Numbered from the stretch's first letter, positions 38,841 through 49,892 are shown. The stretch is 64,000 nucleotides of DNA from Urechis unicinctus (GCA_034190875.2 CM067349.1:4093311-4157310), one strand, 5' to 3'. Made by a program: numbers and translations. The notes: generated by a model from the letters alone, not told the origin.

Positions 38841-39309
38841 AGCAATCAACGGGCCGAGCCACTACAGACCAGGTGTGGTTCATGCATAGCTGTCGTCACA
38901 AAACTCCTTATAAATCGTATGTGAAACTACGGAAAACATCCAAGCATACAGCGGATTAGTTGAAATCAGGGATTTAATTCTGGTTCATATTTTTCTATGA
39001 CAGTCAAAACATTCCGCTTATTCGGTATCAACAAAAACTTGTCGCCCAAATGAACCCTACGAGGAAATATCAGTGTATGAATGGCCATTAATCATCGCAG
39101 ATTATTTTCGTTTTCTTATCGGACGCATTGAGTTTGTTATGTTTGGATTTAAGAAGGCCAGGTTAAAGCAAGGTCAGATCAATTGATGACACCATTAGCA
39201 TTCAATCCCAGGGGATATCTTCTTGCCTCATCCCGTGATTCTGGGATCGGTATCAACCTATATAATACCCATAAACACAGTAGATACATCATAGATTTAG
39301 TTTCCATAT

Positions 39310-39310
<1 letters not shown>
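38840..39310. repeat. background repeat block G, partial copy
   Basis: 'actacggaaaacatcc', 'gcaaggtcagatcaattgat', 'cattcaatcccaggggatat' and 'cccgtgattctgggat' parallel 23,290-23,440 and 51,570-51,740. Confidence 0.55.
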
Positions 39311-40358
<1,048 letters not shown>

Positions 40359-40485
40359 TCCAAAACCTGTATTGAGCCGAAGCCACGTACAGTTTGCTTG
40401 GAATTCGATTTTTGACTTTTCAATGTTTTGAATTTTTATTTAAATGAATGATGAGTGCTCCTGTAGTAGGGTGTAGGAAAATTGC

Positions 40486-40650
40486 TTGAAAGAAGGTTTC
40501 TCGCTACTGGGGGCCACACCAGCGCATTAAAGAGGGACTTGAAAATGGCCCTAAAGGTTCCTGGTTAGAATGTGCAAATGACATTCATAGTAAAGTACTA
40601 GAAGTTGTGCAAAAAAACGATGATGTTAATAATGGTAAAATATGTTTCAT
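40486..40650 (+). other. short coding-like frame, unknown
   Basis: A frame of about 50 codons without an internal start (begins after a TGA, ends TGA). It reads YWGPHQRIKEG, then GSWLECANDIH, and has more protein-like composition than its surroundings. It may be an exon or transposon fragment. No family is recognised. Confidence 0.25.
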
Positions 40651-40701
40651 ATGATTGTTACTATCATTCGCTCCCGTGACTTAAATGAGTGGGTGTGGTT
40701 T

Positions 40702-40730
40702 GGGTTGGGGGGGGGGGTTGGGTGATAGGG
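40702..40730 (+). other. G-quadruplex-type motif
   Basis: GGG-TT-eleven G-TT-GGG-TGATA-GGG fits the four-G-run pattern. It lies at the likely 3' end of the non-LTR element, whose opposite strand is C-rich here. Confidence 0.6.
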
Positions 40731-40832
40731 TGTGTTAAAAGGGATTGGTGATGGGTTGGCTATGATTTGCATTTTGATGTGAATTACGCTGTGATGTGTA
40801 TGATGATGATAATGATGATACCAGAATGTAAA

Positions 40833-41201
40833 TTATGAAGGATGAAAAAGTGTCGTACTATGGATGTATTTAATGAGGTGTGTGCGGATGGTGTTTTCTT
40901 TTAAGATGTGGTGGGTAGTATGTTGTATATTTTGTTTATTTAGTTGTGTAAGTAGTTGCTGCCTTTGTGTGTTGTAGTGTTGGCATTGAAAGAGGAAATG
41001 GTGTATTGTTTCGGGTACTTGGCAGTGGGCGCAATTGAGGTGCGTGTCTGCATGGAATGGTCGATAAATGGTAAGTGGTGGGTTACCTAGGCATATGTTA
41101 GTGTATATGGTTTCGGTTTGGATGTCTTGGTGTACTGTTTTAGTGTAGTGTTTACTTTGGGCTGTATATAGGGGTAGAGTAAGTGCGCGTGTTCGTCTCA
41201 T
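40833..41201 (-). pseudogene. C-terminal cysteine-histidine domain of non-LTR ORF2
   Basis: A 122-codon frame containing CAHCQVPETIHHFLFQC, the H/C-rich motif commonly found at the end of ORF2 in I- and Jockey-type elements. It follows the RNase H segment directly, with a frame change near 41,205. Ends about 140 bp before the inferred 3' end. Confidence 0.75.
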
Positions 41202-41214
41202 TTATTTTGCCATT

Positions 41215-41615
41215 TGTTAATGATGTATTTGTGGCTTTGTTGGTGTTTGTGTGCTATGTCAGGTGGGGTGTACTGGATGTTAGGTAATGTGAGTGATTGT
41301 TTTGCAAATGTGCCTGCTTTTGTGTTACCAGGTATTCCACGATGAGACGGAATCCAGATGAAGATGATATTGATATTATAACCATGGAGATGTTTATTTT
41401 TTTGAATGATGTCTTGGCTGTATGGGTTTTTTATTATTATTTTCTATTGCTTTGATGACTGACAGGGAGTCTGAGAGGATGGCTATGTTTTTGTTTTCTT
41501 GATGTGTGTACTGGTGTAGATCTGCTGATATTGCTTGTGCTTCTACCGTAACGAATGAGTAGTTGTTGGGTATTCTGAAGACTTTGTTGAGTTTTAGTTG
41601 TGGGATTGTAAATGC
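41215..41615 (-). pseudogene. RNase H domain of non-LTR ORF2
   Basis: Fragments in two frames give WGAFTIP, VTVEAQAISADL, ILSDSLSVIKAIE and, after a frameshift near 41,395, IFIWIPSHRGIPGN. These carry the E, D and PSH motifs expected of a retrotransposon RNase H, which removes RNA from RNA-DNA hybrids. An A-rich run is where the frame breaks. The first catalytic aspartate region is not clear. Confidence 0.75.
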
Positions 41616-41781
41616 TCCCCATTTGTGTATATATGTATTGTGTTGGGTGGAAGGTTGTCTATGTTTTGTTGTGCTTCTGTTTTGTTATGTGTGGGGTTTT
41701 CTTTATGTGTTTTGTCTTCTAATGTGGTATCTGTGATGGGCTGTGGTGTGTGCCATGGTGGACTAGGGTTGGTGGGAGTGA

Positions 41782-42147
41782 TTATGGATGGTATTGGGTG
41801 TTTGGTGTGGAAGCGTGTGTTTGTTTTTGTACTGTATTGATGTTAGCTTTGTTTTTGTGTGTGTGCCATGTTTCATGGAAATTGGTTTGTGCTGGAAGAG
41901 AGTTTGCTTGTGCTTTTATTTGATATTTTATTGTGGTTTCTAGTAACTGTAGGCGTACTGGAGGGTTGCCGAGGTTTACTTGCATGGCTGCTGTTGATGT
42001 GTGTTTCATTGATTTATTGATGATTCGGTGTGCAGTGTTTTGTAAGGTGTCTAATTTCTGGATTTGGTGCGGGTGCTGCATAGTTGATGAGTTGTTTGAT
42101 GTTTGCATTGTATATAAGTAAATTGCGTGTGTTTGTTTGTTCCCCAT
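41782..42147 (-). pseudogene. reverse transcriptase C-terminal region (thumb side) of non-LTR ORF2
   Basis: 121 codons including KLDTLQNTAHRIIN and VNLGNPPVRLQLLE, the conserved stretch that follows the polymerase domain in these elements. The polymerase motifs themselves (including the YxDD box) are absent. The frame abuts the post-endonuclease linker at about 42,150, indicating a large internal deletion. Confidence 0.7.
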
Positions 42148-42149
42148 GT

Positions 42150-42323
42150 TTTTTTCCCGCTTATGTGTTTCATGAGATTAATGTATTCTTGTGGTAATTT
42201 TGTACACTGTGCTCTATTTCTTAATTTGTTTCTTAATGTTATTGAATCTCTGCATTCTCTAGTCCACCATGGGTTTCTTTTACGTTGTGGGTTGGGTGTG
42301 ATTGTTGGTGTAGTAGCTTTCAA
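42150..42323 (-). pseudogene. linker between endonuclease and reverse transcriptase
   Basis: Contains RNPWWTRECRDSITLRNKLRN and YINLMKHISGKK, typical of the segment after the endonuclease (a WW, then a basic helix). Similarity to this linker stops at GKK; TWGTNK and what follows belong near the C-terminal end of the polymerase, which places the deletion point. Confidence 0.7.
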
Positions 42324-42384
42324 TATATTAATATGTTGTGTATGGCTGTTTCTAGATTGTTGTATTATATAATAGGGTCTGTGT

Positions 42385-43070
42385 TTATGAGTGTTGGGGT
42401 GATATGTTGTTGTGGGAGTTGTTTGTATTTGTTCCAGTTTGTGTTTTTTGTAATCTTGGTAAGGTGTGCTTTGTTGTTGGTGTTGTTATTTTCATGATGT
42501 GTTGATAATTGTAATATGTGTATTCTTGTAAATTAACCCAGTGAGATTTGTGTGCAATGTCTGCTGTGGTCAGTGTGAAATCTAGTGTTGATGTGCATGT
42601 GGTCCCCATAAATGTGGTGAATTCGTCGTTGAATAGTGCGAGATTGTGAGTATCTATGAGTTGTACGAGTGCCATGGTTATAGTGTTTGGTCTGTTAAAT
42701 AGTGTGTGGTAGTGCTCTGTGTTGATGGTGCGGTTGGTGTTATATATATATATTTATGATGGTGAATTGTGTTTTGTCGTGTGTTATAGTTATGGCTTGA
42801 TGTTCGATGGGTGAATTAATATTGATGATTTGGTGTAGATTATCTGGTTTGATAAGTTTAAGGAGTCCACCTTTGTCTTTGTTGAGTCTGTCGTGTCTGA
42901 TTGCTGTTTATGTGTGTTGGTCTATTGGTGTGTTGTGGTGTGGTTTTAAGTGTGTTTCTTGTATGTACATAATGTCTGGTGTATTGTGTTATTCTATAGG
43001 TATGTTGAGTTCTGGTTGTTGTGTATTTAGTCCTCTTGCGTTCCACTGCCAAGTGGTGAGTTTTGGTGTG
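42385..43070 (-). pseudogene. apurinic-like endonuclease domain of non-LTR ORF2
   Basis: QWNARGL near 43,050 (family pattern QWN.RGL) opens the domain. IMYIQETHL (with the catalytic E) follows near 42,965, then HQAITITHDKTQFTIINIY near 42,790 and STLDFTLTTADIA near 42,580. Frames change several times and stops occur, so no complete protein is made. The domain would nick the target DNA to prime reverse transcription. Confidence 0.72.
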
Positions 43071-43639
43071 TGTTTAATAGTGAATTAAGTTTGTGTAAAT
43101 TTAGTGTGTATGTGGGTGTGTATGTGTGTTAATCGATGGAGGGTGTCTGTGTGAGCATCTCTTTAACTTCATAAACTACTGATTGGTTGTTTGGTTATGC
43201 GTGGTGTATTATGTTAAATTCTAATGTGATGTCAAGCAGTGCGTATGATAATGAGAAGATGGCGTGTGTTTTTCTGTCTGTTGTGATGATGAATTGGTGA
43301 TGGCGGTTAATGCGATGGCGTTCATGGGGAGGTTATTTTCTGGGATGTCTTGTGAATGAGGGGTGGGGATGTTGTTGTATTTAGGTGGTGTGGGTTTGGG
43401 AGGAAGCGGAGTGGGTTTAATTGTTGTTGGTTTGTGCTAGGGGGGATAAGAAGGTTTGCAGGGTATAGGGGAGCGGATTGAAGATTTGTGTGGTGTGGGT
43501 AATGCGAGATCGGGTGTGTGGTTGTTTGAGGGTGTGTTTGGTAGTTGTCTGGTTGGTCGTGGTTGCGTTAGTTGTTGTTTGTAATGTTATACTGCGGCGG
43601 CGTAGGAGATGTGTTTGTTGTTTTAATTTCTGTGATGTG

Positions 43640-44279
43640 TTGTGCGTTGTGGTATGCTGGTCAGTCTTTGTATGCTGATGAATGTGGGCCGCCACAGTTT
43701 GTGCATTCTCGGATTTGATATTCTATTTTGCATGTGGTGACAGAATGGCTGCCCCGCATCTTGGGATTTTTTGTTTGTTTGTGCATGTGGTGGATGTGTG
43801 GCCGCAAGTGTTTCAGTTGAAGCATCTGATGGGTCTTGGTATGTATAATTTTGTGTTGTGTGTTGAAAAGCCGATGATGATTTTTGGAGGAATTTCTTTC
43901 ATAGTATTGTCAAAGGTGAGGACTATTGTAGTGTTATTTGAGTTGCTTCCGTGTCTATTGATTGCTGTGATGTTTAGTTGTGCGAATTGTTCTTTTAGTT
44001 CGTCTATTGTGATTTCAGGGTTGATTCTATGGATGAGTACTTTAATTCCTGTGGGTGTTGGAGGGGTGGTTGGAATTTTTTTTACTTCTATTTTATATTG
44101 TCTAAGTTTTGTGATTTTTTGTTGTTGCTTTCCTTGAGTTTTTTTTACTGTGATGATGAGACGGTAGTTTCTTGGTGCTATTTGGATGATGTTTCCAATG
44201 TGAGAGGTGAGGTCTTTTTTAAGTGGTGTGGGGTTTGAGACTTTTGTTATAGTCTGGGAGCCAACTGCCATTTTTCCCC
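43640..44279 (-). pseudogene. ORF1 (gag-like) of the non-LTR element, 3' part
   Basis: A long frame (43,813-44,271) with an NYRLIITVKKTQ and GIKVLIHRINPEITIDELKE region, resembling the RNA-binding fold of ORF1 proteins, leads to RPIRCFN and three zinc knuckles (C-x2-C-x4-H-x4/5-C type; CTNCGGPH is the last). A TGA replaces the expected cysteine codon of the first knuckle, and a frameshift follows near 43,750. The C terminus (YHNAQHITEIK) is readable in another frame. This protein would coat the element RNA. Confidence 0.75.
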
Positions 44280-44542
44280 TTAACCTTGCATTGTTGTATT
44301 AAGTTTTTTTTACTGTTGATTTTGGTAGCCAAGGGTCTCTATTTTCAGAAACTGCTTGATGACATGTTGTCACCTTTGAGCAATTTGAGAAATTCAAGAT
44401 GGCGTCCAAGATGGCCGCCATTACATATAAATGACCATAACTCCCTACCTGTTCATCATAGGAAGGTGATTTTTGTCTCTATACCTAGGTTTTAGGGGTT
44501 AAGCTATCCATTAGAACTAAGTATTATGTTAATATCATATTG
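44280..44542. repeat. left terminal inverted repeat
   Basis: Matches 47,315-47,576 in reverse with only a few differences, from the outer TTAACC to 'ttaatatcatat'. Includes two CAAGATGGC motifs (44,395-44,403 and 44,407-44,415). Confidence 0.93.
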
Positions 44543-44615
44543 TAATAGACGGGCACTAATAATTCACTATTGTCTTTTCAGGTGCTGCCCGTATGACGAT
44601 CACTAATAGTAAAAC

Positions 44616-46894
44616 ATGAATGAAGAACAGTGCTTTTTCGTGTCCAAATTTGGATGTGAGAATAAGACTGAACCGTTGAAAGACACTGGTCCTGTCAGGA
44701 TTCAAAACTTTATCAAGCATAGCAAAATCTACGGGGACAGGTATCATGAATTTCTTGAAGAAAAAGTTAGTGAAAATCCTGAATGCACAGTTAAATGTCA
44801 CAGAAACTGTGCTTCAACATTCACTTCAAGCCTCCAGGTTGAAAGGCACAAAAGGAAGAATCCAGAAAGTTACTCGTCTTACATTCCACCTAAGACCAGG
44901 AGACGGTCATCACTACCAGGGTTTATCTTCAAAGTACATTGTTTGTTTTGTGGTGAAACTTATGATGATTGAGACGACCTTCATGCGGTATGGGCATGCT
45001 CCTGGGGGGATAGTTGGCATCACGCTTAAGCCAGAAACGCTGAAGGTATGGGCCCTTAGTTTGCATGCATGCAGCAGGTTGGAATCTGATCTGGATGACA
45101 TGACGGATGAGGACACTCAAAGTAAGGTGGTGACAACACACAAAGAAGAGGCAAAAGCCAGGATTGCTGAAGACAAGAAAGACCGAGATGGAATCAGACA
45201 AAAACTCGACACTTGCATTAATCCTTTAGATTCTGCGGCACACCCCAGTGGTATAGTCAATGTAGTTAGCGGCCAGATTGGTTCAACTGAAGTCAATGTC
45301 CATAATGCTGTCACAATCTGGACTGAAAAAATGACAGTTTTCGAAAGTCGGTTACCGCAGGGACTTTATGAAACCATCACGAAAAAGGTTGTTACTATGG
45401 ATCATGCAAGGAAGCATGTGAAGGTCGGAGCTGTGAAAGTATTTGATACCAATTTGATTTACGCAAGGGTGATTGGCCTACAGGTTAGTGGGCGGGACAT
45501 TGACATTAAGAATGTGCTTGGTCATGAACTTGCGCCAGTTCCAACGTCCATGTTTGATGATACTGGAGATATGAGGATTGCGAAATCTAAATCTACCTTG
45601 AAGGAAAATTCTCCAAGTTGAGGTGTCTGATAGAGTTGCTGGTGGTGCAAATGTTAGTGTACTCGATGGCTCAGCAATACTTTGGGTAGTTCCTTGGCCT
45701 GCTGATGGGTCTGTGAAAGACTATATAGCGAACTTCAAATATGCCATAGGAAAAAGGTTACGGGTCGAGTACGTGTATCTGATATTTGACAGATATTATG
45801 ATTACAGCACGAAGAGTGTTACCAGATGATCTAGGGCAACTGGTGTCAGTAGGGCTCATCATTTGCAAGTCAACAGTAAACTTCCAGCGCAGAAGATTCT
45901 ACTAACCTCTTCCAAAAACAAGAAGCAACTGATGCAACTGATAGTTGATGATTTTGTCCAGGATAAGAAGTTTCATGAGGACAACACACAACATCACAAG
46001 TTAGTGGTAACAGGAGCAGATCCGGTGCCAATCGAAATCAGTGAAGATGGAGTTGTCATCTCACGGGCAGATCTCTCAACTTCACACTAAGAAGCAGATA
46101 ACGTCATTGTCCAACAGGTCTTGAGTTGTGCCGCGGAAAATGCAGAAAGCAAAATCACTGTTGTTGCCGATGACACTGATGTCTTTGTACTGTTGCTGCA
46201 TTATCATCACATGGCAAATCTCAAGAATGTTGTATTGATGGAGTCCCCCATCAAAGGAAGGGCGGTGCTTGATATAGGCAAAACTGTGCAGAAGTATTGT
46301 CAGATAGTCGAAGGAATACTCCCGGCACATACACTTTCTGGCTGTTAAAATTGGAAAGGCTACTGTACTCAAACACTTCGATCGGGGCACTCACTTAACT
46401 TGTTGGGTGCACCAGGGCATTCTATGGAATCTGTTATTCAACAGGCTACCTCCTTCATTTCCGCGTGCTATGGACAAACAGACTGTAGTACAATGTCAGA
46501 GACAAGGTTAAAGGTATGGCTGTCACAAACAGGCAAAGGGTCATCAACACCGAAGTTGTGTACCTTGCCACCAACAACTGAGGCATTCAAAGAGAATGTT
46601 AAAAGAGCTCACTATCAGGCTTTGGTATGGCGGTCACTGGAAGCGCAGAATCCACCCGAGTTGGACTCAACGGAATATGGTTGGGTAAAGGATGACCAAA
46701 ACAAGTCCCTTCAACCAGTCACCCTACCTGATGAAGTCGAACTAGCCCCACAGATGGTACTACGTCTAATAAAATGTGGATGCCACAGTACTACTTCATG
46801 CAGTTCACGTGCTTGTAGTTGCAACTCTGCAAACATGAAATGCACAATATTTTGCGCCTGCTATAATCAGGGTTGCTGTAACCTGACATCTTAG
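44616..46894 (+). pseudogene. transposase-like protein with PIN/XPG-type nuclease motifs, broken
   Basis: Reads through three frames. N terminus (44,616-44,969): cysteines CTVKCHRNC and CLFCGE suggest a zinc finger. After a frameshift near 44,965: RLESDLDDMTDEDTQSK, then a conserved middle (KVFDTNLIYARVIGLQ, LAPVPTSMFDDTGD). A frameshift follows near 45,610, then VYLIFDRYYDYS, a TGA at 45,827-45,829, and KLVVTGADPVPIE. A TAA at 46,088-46,090 sits inside what looks like an E-E-A-D motif, followed by VVADDTDVFVLLLH, so the acidic pairs are those of a PIN/XPG-like nuclease. A small deletion and frame changes occur near 46,345-46,400. The end has LCTLPPTTEAF, KRAHYQALVW and a cysteine-rich cluster (CGCHS...CTIFCACYNQGCC). 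The family is widespread in animal genomes, usually annotated as uncharacterised. Confidence 0.75.
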
Positions 46895-47314
46895 CTGATT
46901 GCATGTCTTTGTGATGCACATGGGCAACACAATGTACAACAGTGTAGATATATTTGGTAAAGTGGTAGCCATCCTTAATTATGAATTGTATAATATGCTT
47001 TTGGTAGTCTGTGAGAATTCAGATTTACAATTAAAGAACATTTGTTATAATATAACACCTGTGGTCGTTTACCTTTTCATATTTTCCACCAAGATTGAAT
47101 AGTATAGAAGATATACCAGTGCTTGTAAACTGGCAGCCATCTTGGATTTGTAGATGACATCATCAGTATATGAACTTTGATCTGATACAGATAGATGTGT
47201 CTCCAAAATACTCAGGGATAGACACCTTCACGACTAATTTGGAGTAAATAGTATATGCCAGTTTTAGTGTTATGGCGGCCATCTTGGCAGCCATCTTGGA
47301 AATTACTATTATGT
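46895..47314. other. 3' subterminal region of the DNA transposon with repeated GCCATCTTGG
   Basis: Non-coding region between the gene and the right inverted repeat. It holds GCCATCTTGG at 47,135, 47,278 and 47,290, with two more (47,441 and 47,453, the last with a final A) inside the terminal repeat. The left terminal repeat has two in the opposite orientation. Confidence 0.7.
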
Positions 47315-47576
47315 AATACGATATTAACATAATACTTAGTTCTAATGGATAGCTTGACCCCTAAAACCTAGGTATAGAGACAAAAATCACCTTCCTATGA
47401 TGAACAGGTAGGGAGTTATGGTCATTTATATGTAATGGCGGCCATCTTGGACGCCATCTTGAATTTCTCAAATTGCTCAAAGGTGACAACATGTCATCAA
47501 GCAGTTTCTGAAAATAGAGACCCTTGGCTACCAAAATCAACAGTAAAAAAAACTTAATACAACAATGCAGGGTCAA
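47315..47576. repeat. right terminal inverted repeat
   Basis: The reverse partner of 44,280-44,542. Confidence 0.93.
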
Positions 47577-47809
47577 CCATCTCTGCCCCCGGACTATTAT
47601 GTTAACTTCTGGTGATGAAATGGTATATGAGATGAGATTGGGGTCTATTTGGTTTCTGGAAGTTGGGGTACGAGGAGTTGTGGAGGCTATTGAAGTATTA
47701 GATGAAGAGATAGATGTAGATAATTTCCTTTTTTTTGGGCTGCTGTGTATTCTATTTGTTCAGTTTCTGTGGTAGGTGAGTTTTCCTTGATTTTGTGAGC
47801 TTTTGTCAT
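47577..47809 (-). pseudogene. ORF1 of the non-LTR element, 5' part
   Basis: Starts at an ATG (47,809) with an in-frame TAA 18 bp upstream, so this is the likely ORF1 start. About 78 codons, serine/threonine-rich, broken by a one-base slip in an A8 run near 47,732. The last codons (VRGQRW) end at the DNA transposon. On the far side, the frame resumes with MAVGSQTITKV. Counting a 2-bp CC duplication, the two halves are in the same frame, which supports the nested-insertion reading. Confidence 0.7.
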
Positions 47810-48058
47810 GCTAATGACTATGATACTTTAGACAATGATGATAAAAAACAAGTGTTGAGAGAAGAATATAACAAATACATACATTACAATTAAAGTAGAA
47901 GAAAGTGTGATATTGCTCAAAATTGTGCAAAAGAAGAGAACGTGAAGATCGCACCTATCCGGCCTCTGTAGTCACCCTATTGCTACGATAATCAACTTTT
48001 TATATCGGGCGTTCAACATGTTCTGTCATCATGCTACTGAAGTATTGTACCTGGTATC
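47810..48058. other. inferred 5' untranslated end of the non-LTR element and flank
   Basis: No frame of note. The A/C-rich sense-strand bias fades within this stretch, so the element's 5' end probably lies between 47,820 and 47,960, but no exact edge can be set. Confidence 0.4.
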
Positions 48059-48141
48059 GGGTCAGTTCACCCCCGGGACGGTTCGACCCCGATTGAGTTC
48101 GCCCTCCCCAGGACGTTACGCACCCGGGTCAGTTCGCCCCG
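48059..48141. repeat. GC-rich minisatellite, about 5 units of 16-18 bp
   Basis: Units run gggtcagttcaccccc, gggacggttcgacccc, gattgagttcgccctcc, ccaggacgttacgcaccc, gggtcagttcgccccg. A GTTCGCCCC-type core is common to most. It stands out by high GC in AT-rich DNA. Confidence 0.75.
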
Positions 48142-48379
48142 ATTTAAATCAAAATATATTTTTATCGGTTGTGAATGAAAGTATTATGGCTGGAGGTAAC
48201 TACCGTTTTTGCGCCCTCTGCATGCTGCAATTGTGCGTGTGATGTTTTACCGGAGACTTGCATAATTACTTCTTTAAATATAAGTGATCTTTCAGCCATC
48301 CAAAAGGGTACTTTTGCTGTATTATTCTACGGTTGTGTGCCGCAGATGTCAATGGAAAGCCTTATGGTTATTCCCTGTG

Positions 48380-48720
48380 GAAATACCTGTAGACAGCAGC
48401 CATTATTTGCCGTATTCTGGATGTGTTGTAAACAGTTTTGTTTGCTTATCCCTTGTGTGAACGGTCGAGCTAGTCTTCAGGTAATCACATCAAGATCAGA
48501 TGTGTGTCGTGGAACATGCTTAGTAATACCGCGCTTGATGTCAATTCAATATGCATATCAGACCACTGAGCGCTATTTCAGTTTTCTCTTCAAGACTCAT
48601 TAACTAGGTTAGCACGATAAAACACGTGCAGCTGAGTTGTCAAAGATTTACACACCTAACCGGTGATACCAATGTTTATATACGAAATATCTCCTATGCA
48701 TACATAATTAAGGAATATGT
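48380..48720. repeat. background repeat block F, partial copy
   Basis: Matches 13,820-14,060: 'gccgtattctggatgt', 'tgtcaattcaatatgcatat', 'tgcatacataattaa'. The 142-codon frame at 48,175-48,603 overlaps it and is not kept in the other copy, so no gene is called. Confidence 0.6.
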
Positions 48721-49349
48721 TATAATGGTAATGCTGCGAATTACTGCCCTCCTAGCCATGATCACAATTCATGCAAGACACCAGGTAGGTACTTTATTAA
48801 TGATTGATAGGCATTGAAAATGGTGTCCGACAGTTTTGTATGGCGAAGAGAGTGAAGGCAGCTTTATCCTGGTACGTTTCAAACGTTGCTGAATTATGTT
48901 GCTTCTAGGCATGCATGAAGAGAGTGATACGATTATATGACGCATTGAATAATTGATGGGTAAAGTTTGAAGTCATAGACATTTGATAGCTACAACCTCC
49001 CTATGGTCAACTGTTTTGTGGAATTTGCAATATCAAATAGGTCGTTTGTTTGCTCGATGTTATTTTCGTCTGCCTAAGAAGCCACATTTCTGCAACTGGT
49101 AATATAAACCATGCTTACTTAGCACCTTAACTGCCAATTCAAATATTGCTCAGGGTCATGGTATGTTACATAAATACAGGCGGCGTACATATTTATGGGA
49201 TCAAGACATTGCCACTGTTGGTGTTGTGGACATATCTAAACACACTTTAACACCAAATACGTCGTTAGACAAGAGCATACACCTAAAACGTATGGTTGCC
49301 GATACGCAATATCACGAATGGCGTTATGCATAACACGATTATCGCATCA

Positions 49350-49440
49350 TATGAGTTTTTTATCGGATCAAACACGTATGAACAGACCGTTTGTGAGCTT
49401 GGAGAATCATTTATTGTATTGTTTTGTAATGGGTTCCCTT
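49350..49440. repeat. short block shared with 19.05 kb
   Basis: 'gagcttggagaatcatttattgtat' region; partner of 18,990-19,100. Confidence 0.4.
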
Positions 49441-49731
49441 CTTAAAATACTGATGTTACCACTACCATTCGTATAGTTTTTTGAGTTGATAGGCACTAAA
49501 CACGTTCATTGAGAGCTAACATATATGCTAGGTGTTAACATTAACAACAACAAAGTTTGCCGAATGTAATCATCACCATAAAGTAATGGCACCCTGAGCT
49601 TCAACAAGACGTTGCTGGTCTAGAAAAGTCTAAACTGATCAAGTACTTCATAGTCCGTCCTTGGCCGTGATTTATGCTCTGATAATTGCATCCGGGGCTC
49701 TTAGCTCTTATTTGCATTTCAGTTACAGGGA

Positions 49732-49892
49732 GTAACAGGGAGTGTTTAAAATAAGTAACAGGGATTGTTTAAAATGAGTACCAGGTAGTGTTTAATGCGA
49801 GTAACGGGGAGTGTTTAAAATAAGCAACGGGGAGTGTTAAAAATGAGTAACAGGGAGTGTTTAATGCGACTAACGGGGAGTGTTTAAAATGA
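49732..49892. repeat. 23-bp minisatellite, 7 units, with a three-unit higher-order pattern
   Basis: Exactly 7 x 23 bp. The unit is gtaacagggagtgtttaaaa plus three bases. Unit endings run aaaataa, aaaatga, aatgcga, aaaataa, aaaatga, aatgcga, aaaatga, so units 1-3 and 4-6 form a repeated 69-bp block. A partial unit precedes it at about 49,722. Confidence 0.92.

Larger units (their letters stand above)
44280..47576 (+). mobile_element. DNA transposon with 263-bp inverted repeats and a PIN/XPG-like nuclease gene
   Basis: 3,297 bp. Left terminus TTAACCTTGCATTG, right terminus CAATGCAGGGTCAA; nearly identical inverted repeats of about 263 bp. Flanks show only CC on each side, compatible with a 2-bp duplication; a longer, mutated one cannot be excluded. 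It is inserted into ORF1 of the non-LTR element, whose halves lie at 47,577-47,809 and 43,640-44,279. The broken gene inside (44,616-46,894) fills most of the element. I tentatively link it to Academ-type transposons because of the PIN/XPG-like motif; this is from memory and unverified. Confidence 0.82.
40690..47960 (-). mobile_element. I/Jockey-group non-LTR retrotransposon, decayed, split by a DNA transposon
   Basis: Read on the minus strand: 5' untranslated sequence, ORF1 start (47,809), [DNA transposon 47,576-44,280], rest of ORF1 with zinc knuckles, endonuclease, an internal deletion removing the reverse transcriptase core, C-terminal reverse transcriptase region, RNase H, a C-terminal CCHC-like region, and a tail with a TCATCATTATCATCATCA stretch near 40,815. 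The sense strand is strikingly rich in A and C throughout, which helps mark the edges. Presence of RNase H favours the I-like branch; exact clade not determined. Many stops and frameshifts are present. Both ends are approximate, and no target duplication was found. Confidence 0.8.

Noticed and set aside
44286..44495. 69-codon frame, repeated at 47,361-47,576 on the other strand
   Set aside because: The identity is explained by the terminal inverted repeats. It is not a duplicated gene.
48175..48603. 142-codon open frame, cysteine-rich
   Set aside because: Half of it lies in background block F, and the frame is not kept in the copy at 13.8 kb. No recognised motif.
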